Assembly: GCA_023135745.1 (NCBI GenBank)
Contig: JAGLSM010000090.1
Coordinates: 1 to 7,626, forward strand
DNA length: 7,626 bases
Reading direction: 5' to 3'
From: Spirochaetota bacterium
Lineage (GTDB): Bacteria > Spirochaetota > JAGLSM01
The notes under the pieces are model-generated. The model had not been told where the DNA came from, searched no databases, and saw only the letters and a list, made by a program, of their open reading frames with translations. Each line of letters opens with the position of its first letter. Positions within the stretch are counted from its first letter, which is position 1. Below, in pieces: positions 1 to 6,155 of this stretch. A program made the position numbers and the translations under genes.

Positions 1-1095
1 TTCTTTTGTAGTAAAAAACGGTTCAAAGATTTTTTCAAGGATGTCTTTATCCATGCCGCAGCCGTTGTCGCTTATAGCGCATAAAACATATTTCCCGGGC
101 AGAAATTCCGGATGCTGGTAGGTATATTCTTGATCGATATTGACATTCATGGTTTCTATTATCAGTTTACCTTTGGTCTGCATGGCGTCTTGGGCATTAA
201 ATGCCAGATTGACCAAAATTTGTTCGATTTGAAATGCGTCTGCCTTGATGCTGTTAAGCGATTGATCGAGGTTAAAAATAATCTCAATATCTTCCCTGAT
301 TGTATGATAAACTATGTCTTTAACTTTATTAATTAATTTACTCAGGTTAACTATTTTCATTTCCAGGACTTGTTTACGGCTGAATGCAAGCAAACGATGT
401 GTAAGTTCTTTGCCCCGTTTGCCTGCAGTCTGGATACGGCTGATTTTCTCGTATAAGGGGTCTGAATGATGAAGACTCATTAAACCTATCTCTGTATATC
501 CCAGAATAGGAGTGAGCAGATTGTTTAAGTCATGTGCGATCCCTCCTGCCAGATGACCGATTGATTCCAGTTTCTGGGAATTGTGCAGTTTATCCTGAAG
601 CAAGGTGTTTTCTTCTTCTTTTCGTTTTATTGCGCTTATATCACGGGTTATTAAAATTGCTGAAGGTGTTTTTAAGAGTTTTTGTTCGAGGGGTAATATC
701 AAAACTTCAAACCAGAATTTTATGTCATTATTGAGGATTTTAGTTATTTCCCTGAATGGCTCCCTGGAATCAACAGTTTTTCTGATGTTTTTCATCTGTA
801 TATCAGCGACTTCTTTGGGAAAGAGTTCCCACATGGTTTTTCCAAATAATGAAGCAGGATTATCGCAGCCATGATATAAGGCGCCCATAGTGTTGATGAA
901 TAAAAATATCCCTTCATATGAGACAATGGCAACAGCTGTTCCGGAATTCTCAACGATGATGCGGTATTTTTCATCATTTTCCAATAAGTCCTGGATAGTT
1001 TGTTTGTGTTTTATTTCGATATTTTCAAGGTGTTTTATTTTCTTTTTAAGTTCCTTTATTTCTTTCTGACAGTCTTTAGTTGATTTTTCTTTCAC
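1..1095 (-). CDS. PAS-domain sensor histidine kinase (NtrB-like HisKA/HATPase), C-terminus cut by window edge
   Basis: Probable cytoplasmic sensor kinase that autophosphorylates on His and passes the phosphate to a response regulator not in view; its signal is unknown. Read on the minus strand, 365 codons are open. Residues about 1-40 are Lys/Glu-rich and probably coiled coil; about 44-160 form a PAS domain (IVENSGTAVAIVS, then NPASLFGKTMWELFP, ending AILITRDISAIKRKEEE); the H-box is GGIAHDLNN with His188; the N-box is NLAFNAQDAM around Asn300; the G1 box is DNGCGM (Asp343); the F-box is FEPFFTTKE. The G2 box and any fused receiver domain lie beyond position 1. No membrane segment is visible. 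I chose the GTG at 1093-1095: it follows AGGTG at a 6-nt spacing, no earlier ATG exists in frame, and the open frame reaches only to 1164, overlapping the likely promoter. It diverges from the cpx-like cluster. Confidence 0.9.
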   Translation of the reverse strand, partial: MKEKSTKDCQKEIKELKKKIKHLENIEIKHKQTIQDLLENDEKYRIIVENSGTAVAIVSYEGIFLFINTMGALYHGCDNPASLFGKTMWELFPKEVADIQMKNIRKTVDSREPFREITKILNNDIKFWFEVLILPLEQKLLKTPSAILITRDISAIKRKEEENTLLQDKLHNSQKLESIGHLAGGIAHDLNNLLTPILGYTEIGLMSLHHSDPLYEKISRIQTAGKRGKELTHRLLAFSRKQVLEMKIVNLSKLINKVKDIVYHTIREDIEIIFNLDQSLNSIKADAFQIEQILVNLAFNAQDAMQTKGKLIIETMNVNIDQEYTYQHPEFLPGKYVLCAISDNGCGMDKDILEKIFEPFFTTKE

Positions 1096-1150
1096 TTTTT
1101 CACCTGTTTTCAGGGGGATTTGGATTTTTCCAGATTCAGCTTTTTTTTTA

Positions 1151-1179
1151 ATTAATAACCCTGTTTATTTTTTTGTCAA
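1151..1179 (-). promoter_or_regulatory. Sigma70-type promoter for the PAS kinase gene
   Basis: On the minus strand there is a perfect -35 TTGACA (1174-1179). A 17-nt spacer leads to ATTAAT (1151-1156, 4/6 to TATAAT); a 16-nt spacer gives TATTAA (1152-1157), also 4/6. The expected transcript start near 1144 leaves a leader of about 50 nt before the GTG at 1095. The promoter overlaps the upstream part of the open frame, which supports the internal GTG start. Seen by motif only. Confidence 0.55.
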
Positions 1180-1209
1180 GGAAAAAGCTTAAAAATAAGT
1201 CATTTTTGC

Positions 1210-1228
1210 GGTATACCACGCGGCGCGT
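1210..1228. promoter_or_regulatory. Two abutting palindromes, possible operator
   Basis: GGTATACC (1210-1217) is a perfect 8-bp palindrome. It is followed directly by ACGCG-G-CGCGT (1218-1228), a perfect 5-bp dyad around a single base. Together they form a GC-rich patch in otherwise A/T-rich DNA and lie upstream of both divergent promoters. A protein binding site is a reasonable guess, but no regulator is identified and no known motif was recognised. Confidence 0.35.
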
Positions 1229-1297
1229 CCCCCGTTGTTTGAAATCAATGTGAATACCGGATCAGAGTTTTGGGGTACTAAATTACATTTCCACGCA

Positions 1298-1312
1298 TTT
1301 ACAATTTGTTAC
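1298..1312. promoter_or_regulatory. Candidate CpxR box (autoregulation site)
   Basis: The plus strand reads TTTAC-AATTT-GTTAC; the minus strand reads GTAAC-AAATT-GTAAA. This is one mismatch from the published E. coli CpxR consensus GTAAA-N5-GTAAA. A 10-bp-spaced direct repeat suits dimer binding by OmpR/PhoB-type regulators, and the site lies upstream of a CpxR-like gene's own cluster. Its assignment to the CpxR-like protein here is inference. An alternative reading is an inverted repeat, ACAATT-N6-AATTGT (1301-1318). Confidence 0.5.
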
Positions 1313-1326
1313 AATTGTGAAATAAT
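1298..1326 (+). promoter_or_regulatory. Candidate sigma70 promoter for the cpxP-R-A-like cluster
   Basis: A -35 TTTACA (1298-1303, 5/6 to TTGACA), a 17-nt spacer and a -10 AATAAT (1321-1326, 5/6 to TATAAT) point toward the cpxP-like gene, with a leader of about 90 nt. The -35 overlaps the candidate CpxR box. A second option is the -10 TATATT at 1345-1350, which has no good -35 and would place the box centre near -52, as expected for an activator-dependent promoter. The sequence alone does not decide between them. Confidence 0.45.
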
Positions 1327-1354
1327 TTATTAATGCTTTTGGATTATATTGAGT

Positions 1355-1375
1355 AAGGATTAGAAGTTGATCCTT
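1355..1375 (+). other. Small leader hairpin in the cpxP-like 5' UTR
   Basis: AAGGAT (1355-1360) and ATCCTT (1370-1375) form a 6-bp stem with a 9-nt loop, about 50 nt upstream of the start codon. There is no U-tract, so it is not a terminator. It might affect mRNA stability, or it could be chance in AT-rich sequence. Confidence 0.25.
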
Positions 1376-1424
1376 TGTTAAAAGAATTAATTTCTGATTA
1401 AAAGCTTAATTTAAGGAGTATGGT

Positions 1425-1901
1425 ATGACAAAGAAAACAAAAGTTTGGGTCATTATTGCGGTAGTAGCTATTCTTGTAGGAATAGGGATATTTAAATGGA
1501 TTCATTATTCATGGATATTCGGTTCCCCGGCAGAAAAGGCAGAGTGGATAGTAAAAAAAATCAGCAAGAAGCTTGATTTAAACAAGGATCAAAAAGATGT
1601 GCTCAATAACATCAAAGATGAGATTTTGGCTAAGACTGGAAAGTTTCGGGAGCTTCATAAGGGGGTTTTGGAACAGCTGTCAACTCAAATTGGCAAGCCG
1701 GTTTTTGATCAGAATGCAGTTAACAAAACACTCACACAAAAAGAATCCCAGTTTAAAGCGCTTAGAATTTTTATGGTTAGTAAAATTGCGAAGTTTCACA
1801 GTATTCTTACACCTCATCAAAGAAAGCTACTGGTAAAAAAGCTTAATTATTTTCACCATAAATGGATGAAAAGACGTCACGGTTGCCGAAGAAAGTATTA
1901 A
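1425..1901 (+). CDS. Spy/CpxP/ZraP-like periplasmic protein, probably membrane-anchored
   Basis: This 158-residue protein belongs by pattern to the Spy/CpxP/ZraP/CnrX group of helical periplasmic chaperones and stress or metal sensors. An N-terminal hydrophobic segment (residues 7-23) is followed by a helical, strongly basic domain with two LTxxQ-type motifs: LNKDQ at 52-56 and LTPHQ at 128-132. The C-terminal tail has His144, His145, His152 and Cys154. No clear signal-peptidase AxA site follows the hydrophobic segment, so it may stay anchored in the inner membrane facing the periplasm. The start ATG follows AAGGAG at a 6-nt spacing. It leads the cluster with the CpxR/CpxA-like pair, which fits a role in repressing or tuning the kinase, as CpxP does in E. 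coli; this role is inferred. Family identity is fairly sure, but stress versus metal sensing is open. Confidence 0.8.
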   Translation: MTKKTKVWVIIAVVAILVGIGIFKWIHYSWIFGSPAEKAEWIVKKISKKLDLNKDQKDVLNNIKDEILAKTGKFRELHKGVLEQLSTQIGKPVFDQNAVNKTLTQKESQFKALRIFMVSKIAKFHSILTPHQRKLLVKKLNYFHHKWMKRRHGCRRKY

Positions 1902-1919
1902 TCTTATTGTATTGGAGAA

Positions 1920-1952
1920 ATCCCTAAAGATCATAAGATGAGCTTTAGGGAT
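1920..1952 (+). other. Intercistronic hairpin between cpxP-like and cpxR-like genes
   Basis: ATCCCTAAAG (1920-1929) pairs perfectly with CTTTAGGGAT (1943-1952): a 10-bp stem with a 13-nt loop, 18 nt after the cpxP-like stop and 46 nt before the cpxR-like start. The following ATTCTTT is too weak a T-tract for a firm intrinsic terminator. A leaky attenuator or an mRNA end-protecting or processing structure that yields more CpxP than CpxRA is plausible. Confidence 0.5.
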
Positions 1953-1998
1953 ACTCTGATTCTTTAATTGGCTTTAACAAAAATCAAGGCTGACAAGA

Positions 1999-2685
1999 AT
2001 GCAAAAGACTTTACTCATTATTGATGATGACATAAAACTGAATAGGTTGTTAATAGATTATCTTGGTCAGTTTAACTTTAAGATTTTGACGGCTAATCAT
2101 CCTCTTGATGGTCTCAGATTCCTTAAGGCACGTCAAATTGACCTGGTTATTCTGGACATCATGCTGCCGGACATGGATGGTTTTGAAGTATGTAAAAAAA
2201 TTCGAGAGCAGTCTTCTCTTCCAATCATTATGCTTACCGCCCGCGGAGAAGTTGCGGACCGTGTTGTGGGTTTGGAACTAGGGGCTGACGATTATCTTCC
2301 AAAACCATTTGAGCCGCGTGAGTTAGTGGCACGCATCCAATCGGTTTTACGCAGGGGCAGCCTGCCTCCCAGGGTAGAAAAAAAGAATTATGGAAAACTA
2401 GCTATAGATTATAAAAAAAGAAATGTAAGTTTTGACGGACAAGCGGTTGATTTAACTTCAATGGAATTTGAGATATTAACTGTATTTACCCGTCATCCGG
2501 GAAGAGTTCTTAACCGGGATCAGATATTAGAAGAACTGAATGGACTGGACTGGGAACCTTTTAACCGTTCCATTGATGTTATGATCAGCAGGTTACGTCA
2601 AAAACTAAAAGATGATCCAAAACATCCTGAATTGATAAAAACAGTCTGGGGGACAGGTTATATGTTTATAGGTGAAGAAGAATAA
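1999..2685 (+). CDS. cpxR: CpxR-like response regulator, OmpR/PhoB family
   Basis: Cytoplasmic DNA-binding response regulator of 228 residues, full length for the family. The receiver domain (about 3-118) has the acidic pocket Asp9-Asp11, the phosphoacceptor Asp53 in ILDIMLPDMDG, Thr80 and Lys102 in PKPF. The winged-helix domain (about 130-226) has SFDGQAVDLTSMEFEIL, the recognition-helix stretch around SIDVMISRLRQKL, and the closing GTGYMF. The run LTARGEVADRVVGLELGADD and the following YLPKPF...RELVARI closely match E. coli CpxR as I remember it. The start ATG follows AAGG at a 9-nt spacing. Its stop TAA shares its last A with the kinase ATG, so the two are translationally coupled. It probably binds the direct repeat at 1298-1312 and autoregulates the cluster; orthology is likely but not proven. 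Confidence 0.9.
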   Translation: MQKTLLIIDDDIKLNRLLIDYLGQFNFKILTANHPLDGLRFLKARQIDLVILDIMLPDMDGFEVCKKIREQSSLPIIMLTARGEVADRVVGLELGADDYLPKPFEPRELVARIQSVLRRGSLPPRVEKKNYGKLAIDYKKRNVSFDGQAVDLTSMEFEILTVFTRHPGRVLNRDQILEELNGLDWEPFNRSIDVMISRLRQKLKDDPKHPELIKTVWGTGYMFIGEEE

Positions 2686-3989
2686 TGCGAATCAGTTTTT
2701 TTAGAAAAAAGAAAAGCTCTGTTTTTATAAAACTTTTTTTGATTCTATTAATTTCGGGATTTTTAATAAATTTTTTTGTTGGTATATTTTTCAAGAATTT
2801 TTTTGCATCTTCAGCAAGGCAGGCATTTCAAAGAAATATTGATAAGTATTTTGCATACATAATTAAGGATATTGGCTATCCGCCGGATTATCATAGAGCA
2901 GGAGATCTTGCAAAAGAGCTTTTACTCGATATTCATATTCGTGGGCCAAAAGTAAAATGGTCATCACATGGGGATTTTCCTAAAATAAACAAGGTGAAGC
3001 TTCATCGTCATAAACATGATATACATATAGGCTGGAGGCATGGGAAGTTTATGCTGTATTACAAAAAAAATAAATACAAATATATTTTTATAAGCAATTT
3101 TCATCGATACTTTCAGGGTAAAGAAGAAGCTGTATTTGTACTGATAGCAGCATTAAGCATTATTTTATTTGGTGTATATTTTGCAATACGATGGATTCTC
3201 AGGCCCATTAAGTGGTTGAGCGAAGGAGTTAACCAGGTAAGCCAGGGGAACCTAAACCATAAGATTCGTATTAAACGAAAAGATGAATTGGGCCGTCTTG
3301 CTTATTCCTTTAATTCAATGACAGACCAAATCAATACCATGATTCAGGCTCAAAGACAGCTATTGCTTGATGTCAGTCATGAGTTGCGATCCCCTCTAAC
3401 CAGAATGCGTGTAGGGCTAGAGCTCATGGATAATAGTAAAACAAAAAAAGGAATTCATGAGGACCTTATCCAGATGGAACAAATGATTAGTGAAATTCTG
3501 GAATCAGAAAGACTGGGTAATAATTATGGAAATCTCAGAATAGAAGATGCAGATCTTGTCGGGGTGATCAAAGAAGTTGTACAGATTTATGAAAACTCAG
3601 AGCCTGGGATTAGTTTAATGGAGGCTCCGAAAAATCTGCTTATGAAATTTGATAAGGAACGCATTAAGATTGTTTTAAAAAATATTTTAGAAAATGCGCT
3701 TAAATATTCCAAAACCAGTAATAAAAATATTGAAGTGAGCTGCAATAATAGTGATAAGCAGGTTGTAATTACAATTGTTGATTATGGAGAAGGTGTGCCG
3801 GAAAAAGACCTGCCGTTATTATTTGAGCCTTTTTACAGGGTGGATGCTTCACGCTCCAAAGAAACAGGCGGTTATGGATTAGGCCTGCATCTAAGTAAAA
3901 AAATCATGCAGGCTCATGCCGGAGATATATCTATTAAGAGTGTCCAAGGAGAAGGGTCAAAGGTTACAATTACTTTCCCGATAAAATGA
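2685..3989 (+). CDS. cpxA: CpxA-like sensor histidine kinase with His-rich periplasmic loop
   Basis: Inner-membrane sensor kinase of 434 residues, partner of the regulator encoded just upstream with a 1-nt overlap. Order: TM1 about 13-36; periplasmic domain about 38-148; TM2 about 149-170; HAMP about 171-223 (with DELGRLAYSFNSM); HisKA with phosphoacceptor His232 in DVSHELRSPLTRMRVGLEL; HATPase with N-box Asn333/Asn337, G1 DYGEGV (Asp367), F-box FEPFYR and G2 GGYGLGL (395-401). The periplasmic loop holds nine histidines (70, 84, 95, 107, 109, 111, 114, 119, 140), five of them in residues 107-119 as HxHxH...H...H. That resembles a metal-binding patch, but this is inference. The dimerisation region matches CpxA (HELR-PLTR). 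The family signal, envelope protein stress relayed through CpxP, may apply; a Zn or Cu sensor is the main alternative. Confidence 0.88.
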   Translation: MRISFFRKKKSSVFIKLFLILLISGFLINFFVGIFFKNFFASSARQAFQRNIDKYFAYIIKDIGYPPDYHRAGDLAKELLLDIHIRGPKVKWSSHGDFPKINKVKLHRHKHDIHIGWRHGKFMLYYKKNKYKYIFISNFHRYFQGKEEAVFVLIAALSIILFGVYFAIRWILRPIKWLSEGVNQVSQGNLNHKIRIKRKDELGRLAYSFNSMTDQINTMIQAQRQLLLDVSHELRSPLTRMRVGLELMDNSKTKKGIHEDLIQMEQMISEILESERLGNNYGNLRIEDADLVGVIKEVVQIYENSEPGISLMEAPKNLLMKFDKERIKIVLKNILENALKYSKTSNKNIEVSCNNSDKQVVITIVDYGEGVPEKDLPLLFEPFYRVDASRSKETGGYGLGLHLSKKIMQAHAGDISIKSVQGEGSKVTITFPIK

Positions 3990-3996
3990 ATCGGGA
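3976..3996. repeat. Palindromic repeat copy 1, over the cpxA-like stop codon
   Basis: TCCCGAT (3976-3982) pairs with ATCGGGA (3990-3996) around a 7-nt loop that contains the kinase stop codon. It is followed by TAAAATCC. The layout matches copy 2 at 4062-4083, so the two look like one small repeat family. No U-tract follows. Confidence 0.5.
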
Positions 3997-4061
3997 TAAA
4001 ATCCGCGTTCTATCCTATACGAAGCTAATCAGGATAAGCCTAAAAAAATCCTGCTAATCCA

Positions 4062-4083
4062 ATCCCGATTTTTACATCGGGAT
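4062..4083. repeat. Palindromic repeat copy 2 in convergent junction, possible bidirectional terminator
   Basis: ATCCCGAT (4062-4069) pairs perfectly with ATCGGGAT (4076-4083) around a 6-nt loop. A third arm, ATCCCG (4086-4091), can pair instead with CGGGAT (4078-4083) around AA, so two mutually exclusive hairpins exist. It lies between the converging cpxA-like and glyA genes, 10 nt from the glyA stop, which is a natural terminator position. A T7 run on the minus strand (4042-4048) is 13 nt beyond the stem, so a canonical intrinsic terminator is not clear. Confidence 0.5.
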
Positions 4084-4092
4084 AAATCCCGG

Positions 4093-5343
4093 TCAATCCA
4101 GTCCCGGTGGCGGAAATTTAGCACATAGATCTTTAACATCACCTGCGATTTTTTCCAGCATCTTTTCATCTTCAGGATTGCTTATAATCTGATCCATCCA
4201 GTCAGCAATCATGAGCATTTCATTTTCCCTGAATCCTCTTGATGTTACGGAAGATGTGCCGAGACGTATACCGCTTGGGTCGAATGGTTTTCTTGTGTCG
4301 TATGGAACTGCATTATAGTTGAGAACAATACCTGCATTGTCTAATGCTTTTGCGGCAATTTTTCCTGTTACGTTCTTGTTGGTAAGGTCGATTAACAACA
4401 GGTGGTTGTCGGTTCCGCCTGTTATCAGATTATAGCCTTTTTCTTTCAGTGCATCGGCCAGGGCTTTTGCGTTTTTGACTATTTGTGCGGCGTAGTCTTT
4501 AAAGGACGGTTCGAGAGCTTCTTTAAGTGCGACAGCAATGGCGGCTGTTGTATGGTTGTGAGGACCTCCCTGGATGCCGGGAAAAACAGCCTTGTCAATT
4601 GCCTTTGCGTGTTCTTCCTTGCACAGGAGCATTCCGCCTCTCGGGCCTCTGAGTGATTTATGTGTTGTGGTTGAGACTACATCAGCGTAAGGGACTGGCG
4701 ATGGATGTACTCCGCCTGCGACAAGGCCTGCGAAGTGCGCCATGTCTACAAAGAGAATTGCTCCGACTTCATCGGCAATTTCCCTGAACTTTTTAAAGTC
4801 CAATTGTCTCGGGTAGGCTGAATGACCGGCAACGATTATTTTTGGTTTATGTTCTTTTGCAAGTTCCATGATTGTGCCGTAGTTTAACAGGCCTGTTTCT
4901 TTGTCAAGTTCATAAGAAACAACATTGAAATACTTTCCTGAAATGCTGACTTTGGAACCATGTGTGAGGTGTCCGCCGTGAGGCAGGGCAAGACCCATGA
5001 TTGTATCTCCGGGTTTGATGAATGCAAGATACACAGCCATGTTTGCCGGTGAACCGGAATAGGGCTGGACGTTGGCATGGTCCGCGCCGAAGAGTTCTTT
5101 TGCTCTTTCAATGGCTATTGTTTCTATTTCATCGATATTCTGCTGACCTTCGTAGTATCTCTTTCCGGCGTAACCTTCCGAGTATTTGTTGGTGAGTACT
5201 GAACCGCTTGCCTCGAGGACTGCTTTTGAGACGTAGTTTTCCGATGCAATCATTCTGATTTTATCGAATTGTCTTTTTTCCTCTTTTTCTATTAATGAGT
5301 AGATTTCTGAGTCATAATTTTTAAGGTTTTCCATGCGATGCAT
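4093..5343 (-). CDS. glyA: Serine hydroxymethyltransferase (GlyA)
   Basis: PLP-dependent cytosolic enzyme converting serine and tetrahydrofolate to glycine and 5,10-methylene-tetrahydrofolate, the main entry of one-carbon units. At 416 residues it is full length. Visible family marks: [11 protein letters not shown] (54-64), [12 protein letters not shown] (94-105), HGGHLTHG (122-129, with the ring-stacking His125), [14 protein letters not shown] (198-211, with Asp200 and His203), the PLP lysine Lys229 in [14 protein letters not shown], and Arg360 in [13 protein letters not shown], which matches the substrate-carboxylate arginine. The segment AGHSAYPR has His174 where I recall Ala or Phe in common homologues. 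The ATG at 5341-5343 follows TAGGAG; that TAG is the stop codon of the upstream HAMP-PAS gene, so initiation is probably coupled. A second ATG three codons in is a poorer start. It is the last gene of the minus-strand run. Confidence 0.97.
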   Translation of the reverse strand: MHRMENLKNYDSEIYSLIEKEEKRQFDKIRMIASENYVSKAVLEASGSVLTNKYSEGYAGKRYYEGQQNIDEIETIAIERAKELFGADHANVQPYSGSPANMAVYLAFIKPGDTIMGLALPHGGHLTHGSKVSISGKYFNVVSYELDKETGLLNYGTIMELAKEHKPKIIVAGHSAYPRQLDFKKFREIADEVGAILFVDMAHFAGLVAGGVHPSPVPYADVVSTTTHKSLRGPRGGMLLCKEEHAKAIDKAVFPGIQGGPHNHTTAAIAVALKEALEPSFKDYAAQIVKNAKALADALKEKGYNLITGGTDNHLLLIDLTNKNVTGKIAAKALDNAGIVLNYNAVPYDTRKPFDPSGIRLGTSSVTSRGFRENEMLMIADWMDQIISNPEDEKMLEKIAGDVKDLCAKFPPPGLD

Positions 5344-5351
5344 TTTTTCTC

Positions 5352-6155
5352 CTATTTTTTTACTTTGCCTGATTTTTTTATTTCTTTAAAAAATATTAAA
5401 ATTTCATTAACTGTGTCTTCCTGGGTTAAGACCGGGTGAAGGGTGAAGCTGCATTTATAGTATCTATCTTCTACCGGTATAATTAAATCCCCCACTTCTT
5501 TTGTGATTCGTGATTCAAATGTGCTTTTAATAATTTTTTCAAGTTCATCAGATTCAAATACAGCTGATAGCATGAAATTATCTTTTGATTCTTTTTCCTG
5601 AAATTTTTCAATAAAGGATTCGTTGCTGTAAATAATCCTCAGTTCATCGGAAACAACAGCAATGGCGTTCTCTATTTTATCTCCCATGAATTTAATTTTA
5701 AAGTTGGATCCGGACAGTTTTAATGACTTTATTTTGTCAAAGGTTTGAAGGTGTTCGATGAGATTATTCAGTTTTGTTCCCAGATTACCGAATTCGTCTC
5801 TTTCGGGGAAATGGATATTGAGTGACATTATGCCGGGTTTTTTAAAATTGAGTCTATCAATTATTCTGCTGTACTTTGAAACAGACCGCCGCAGTGAGCT
5901 GATGAATATTGCAAGTGATATCAGGAAGCCCGCAGTAGATGCTGCGATTACTCCTATATTGAAATTTTTGAGATTAAGTATCATTTCGCCGAGAGTTTGA
6001 TTTTGCTGTCTGCCGATTTTATATTTAACAGGCATGTTTTCCAGTGTTTCAATAAATAATGAAGATGCCAGAAGTATTATGGCGCCCCCTATGATAAAGA
6101 TAAAACACAGTATTCCTGAGTAAAACCGGGTCTTATTTACTATTACAGGCTTCAT
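5352..6155 (-). CDS. Two-TM HAMP-PAS membrane protein without output domain, unknown function
   Basis: I do not recognise this 267-residue protein as a named family. TM1 spans about 12-34, a short outside loop about 35-65, and TM2 about 66-88. A HAMP-like linker (about 89-140) carries the [18 protein letters not shown] signature at 120-137. A PAS-like domain follows at about 153-258 ([22 protein letters not shown], with a closing strand EILIFFKEI). The protein then ends in a Lys-rich tail: no HisKA, HATPase, GGDEF, EAL or methyl-accepting region follows, so it looks like a sensor or adaptor lacking an enzyme. Its ATG overlaps the ktrA stop as ATGA (6152-6155), and its TAG stop lies inside the glyA ribosome binding site, so it is locked into the operon. 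An accessory sensor of the K+ transporter is possible; a kinase that lost its catalytic half is the alternative. Confidence 0.8.
   Translation of the reverse strand: MKPVIVNKTRFYSGILCFIFIIGGAIILLASSLFIETLENMPVKYKIGRQQNQTLGEMILNLKNFNIGVIAASTAGFLISLAIFISSLRRSVSKYSRIIDRLNFKKPGIMSLNIHFPERDEFGNLGTKLNNLIEHLQTFDKIKSLKLSGSNFKIKFMGDKIENAIAVVSDELRIIYSNESFIEKFQEKESKDNFMLSAVFESDELEKIIKSTFESRITKEVGDLIIPVEDRYYKCSFTLHPVLTQEDTVNEILIFFKEIKKSGKVKK

Larger units (their letters stand above)
1096..1424. other. Divergent intergenic regulatory region
   Basis: This stretch of about 330 bases separates the PAS kinase from the cpxP-like gene and carries no credible ORF. It holds the minus-strand kinase promoter, a pair of palindromes in a short GC-rich island (1208-1235), a CpxR-box-like repeat with overlapping plus-strand promoter elements (1298-1350), a small leader hairpin (1355-1375) and the cpxP-like ribosome binding site AAGGAG (1413-1418). 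The rest is A/T-rich sequence in which I see nothing more. Confidence 0.7.

Noticed and set aside
112..336. Plus-strand open frame of 74 codons
   Set aside because: It lies opposite the HATPase part of the PAS kinase, has no ribosome binding site and no family resemblance; it is a shadow frame.
792..977. Minus-strand 61-codon frame
   Set aside because: It overlaps the kinase PAS domain in another frame of the same strand; the kinase frame has clear domain motifs and this one has none.
1301..1318. ACAATT-N6-AATTGT read as an operator for a different dimeric repressor
   Set aside because: Possible, but the direct repeat fits the OmpR-family regulator encoded next door better; kept only as an alternative reading.
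1405..1415. CTTAA-T-TTAAG dyad over the cpxP-like ribosome binding site
   Set aside because: A 1-nt loop cannot form a hairpin, and such A/T dyads are expected by chance here.
1597..1836. Plus-strand frame inside the cpxP-like gene
   Set aside because: Out-of-frame shadow; the cpxP-like frame has a good ribosome binding site and LTxxQ motifs.
4042..4048. A7/T7 run as the U-tract of a glyA terminator
   Set aside because: It is 13 nt past the nearest good stem, and no stable hairpin lies directly before it on the minus strand, so a classic intrinsic terminator is not supported.
4402..4656. Plus-strand frame opposite glyA
   Set aside because: Antisense to conserved GlyA sequence including the PLP-lysine region; no independent support.
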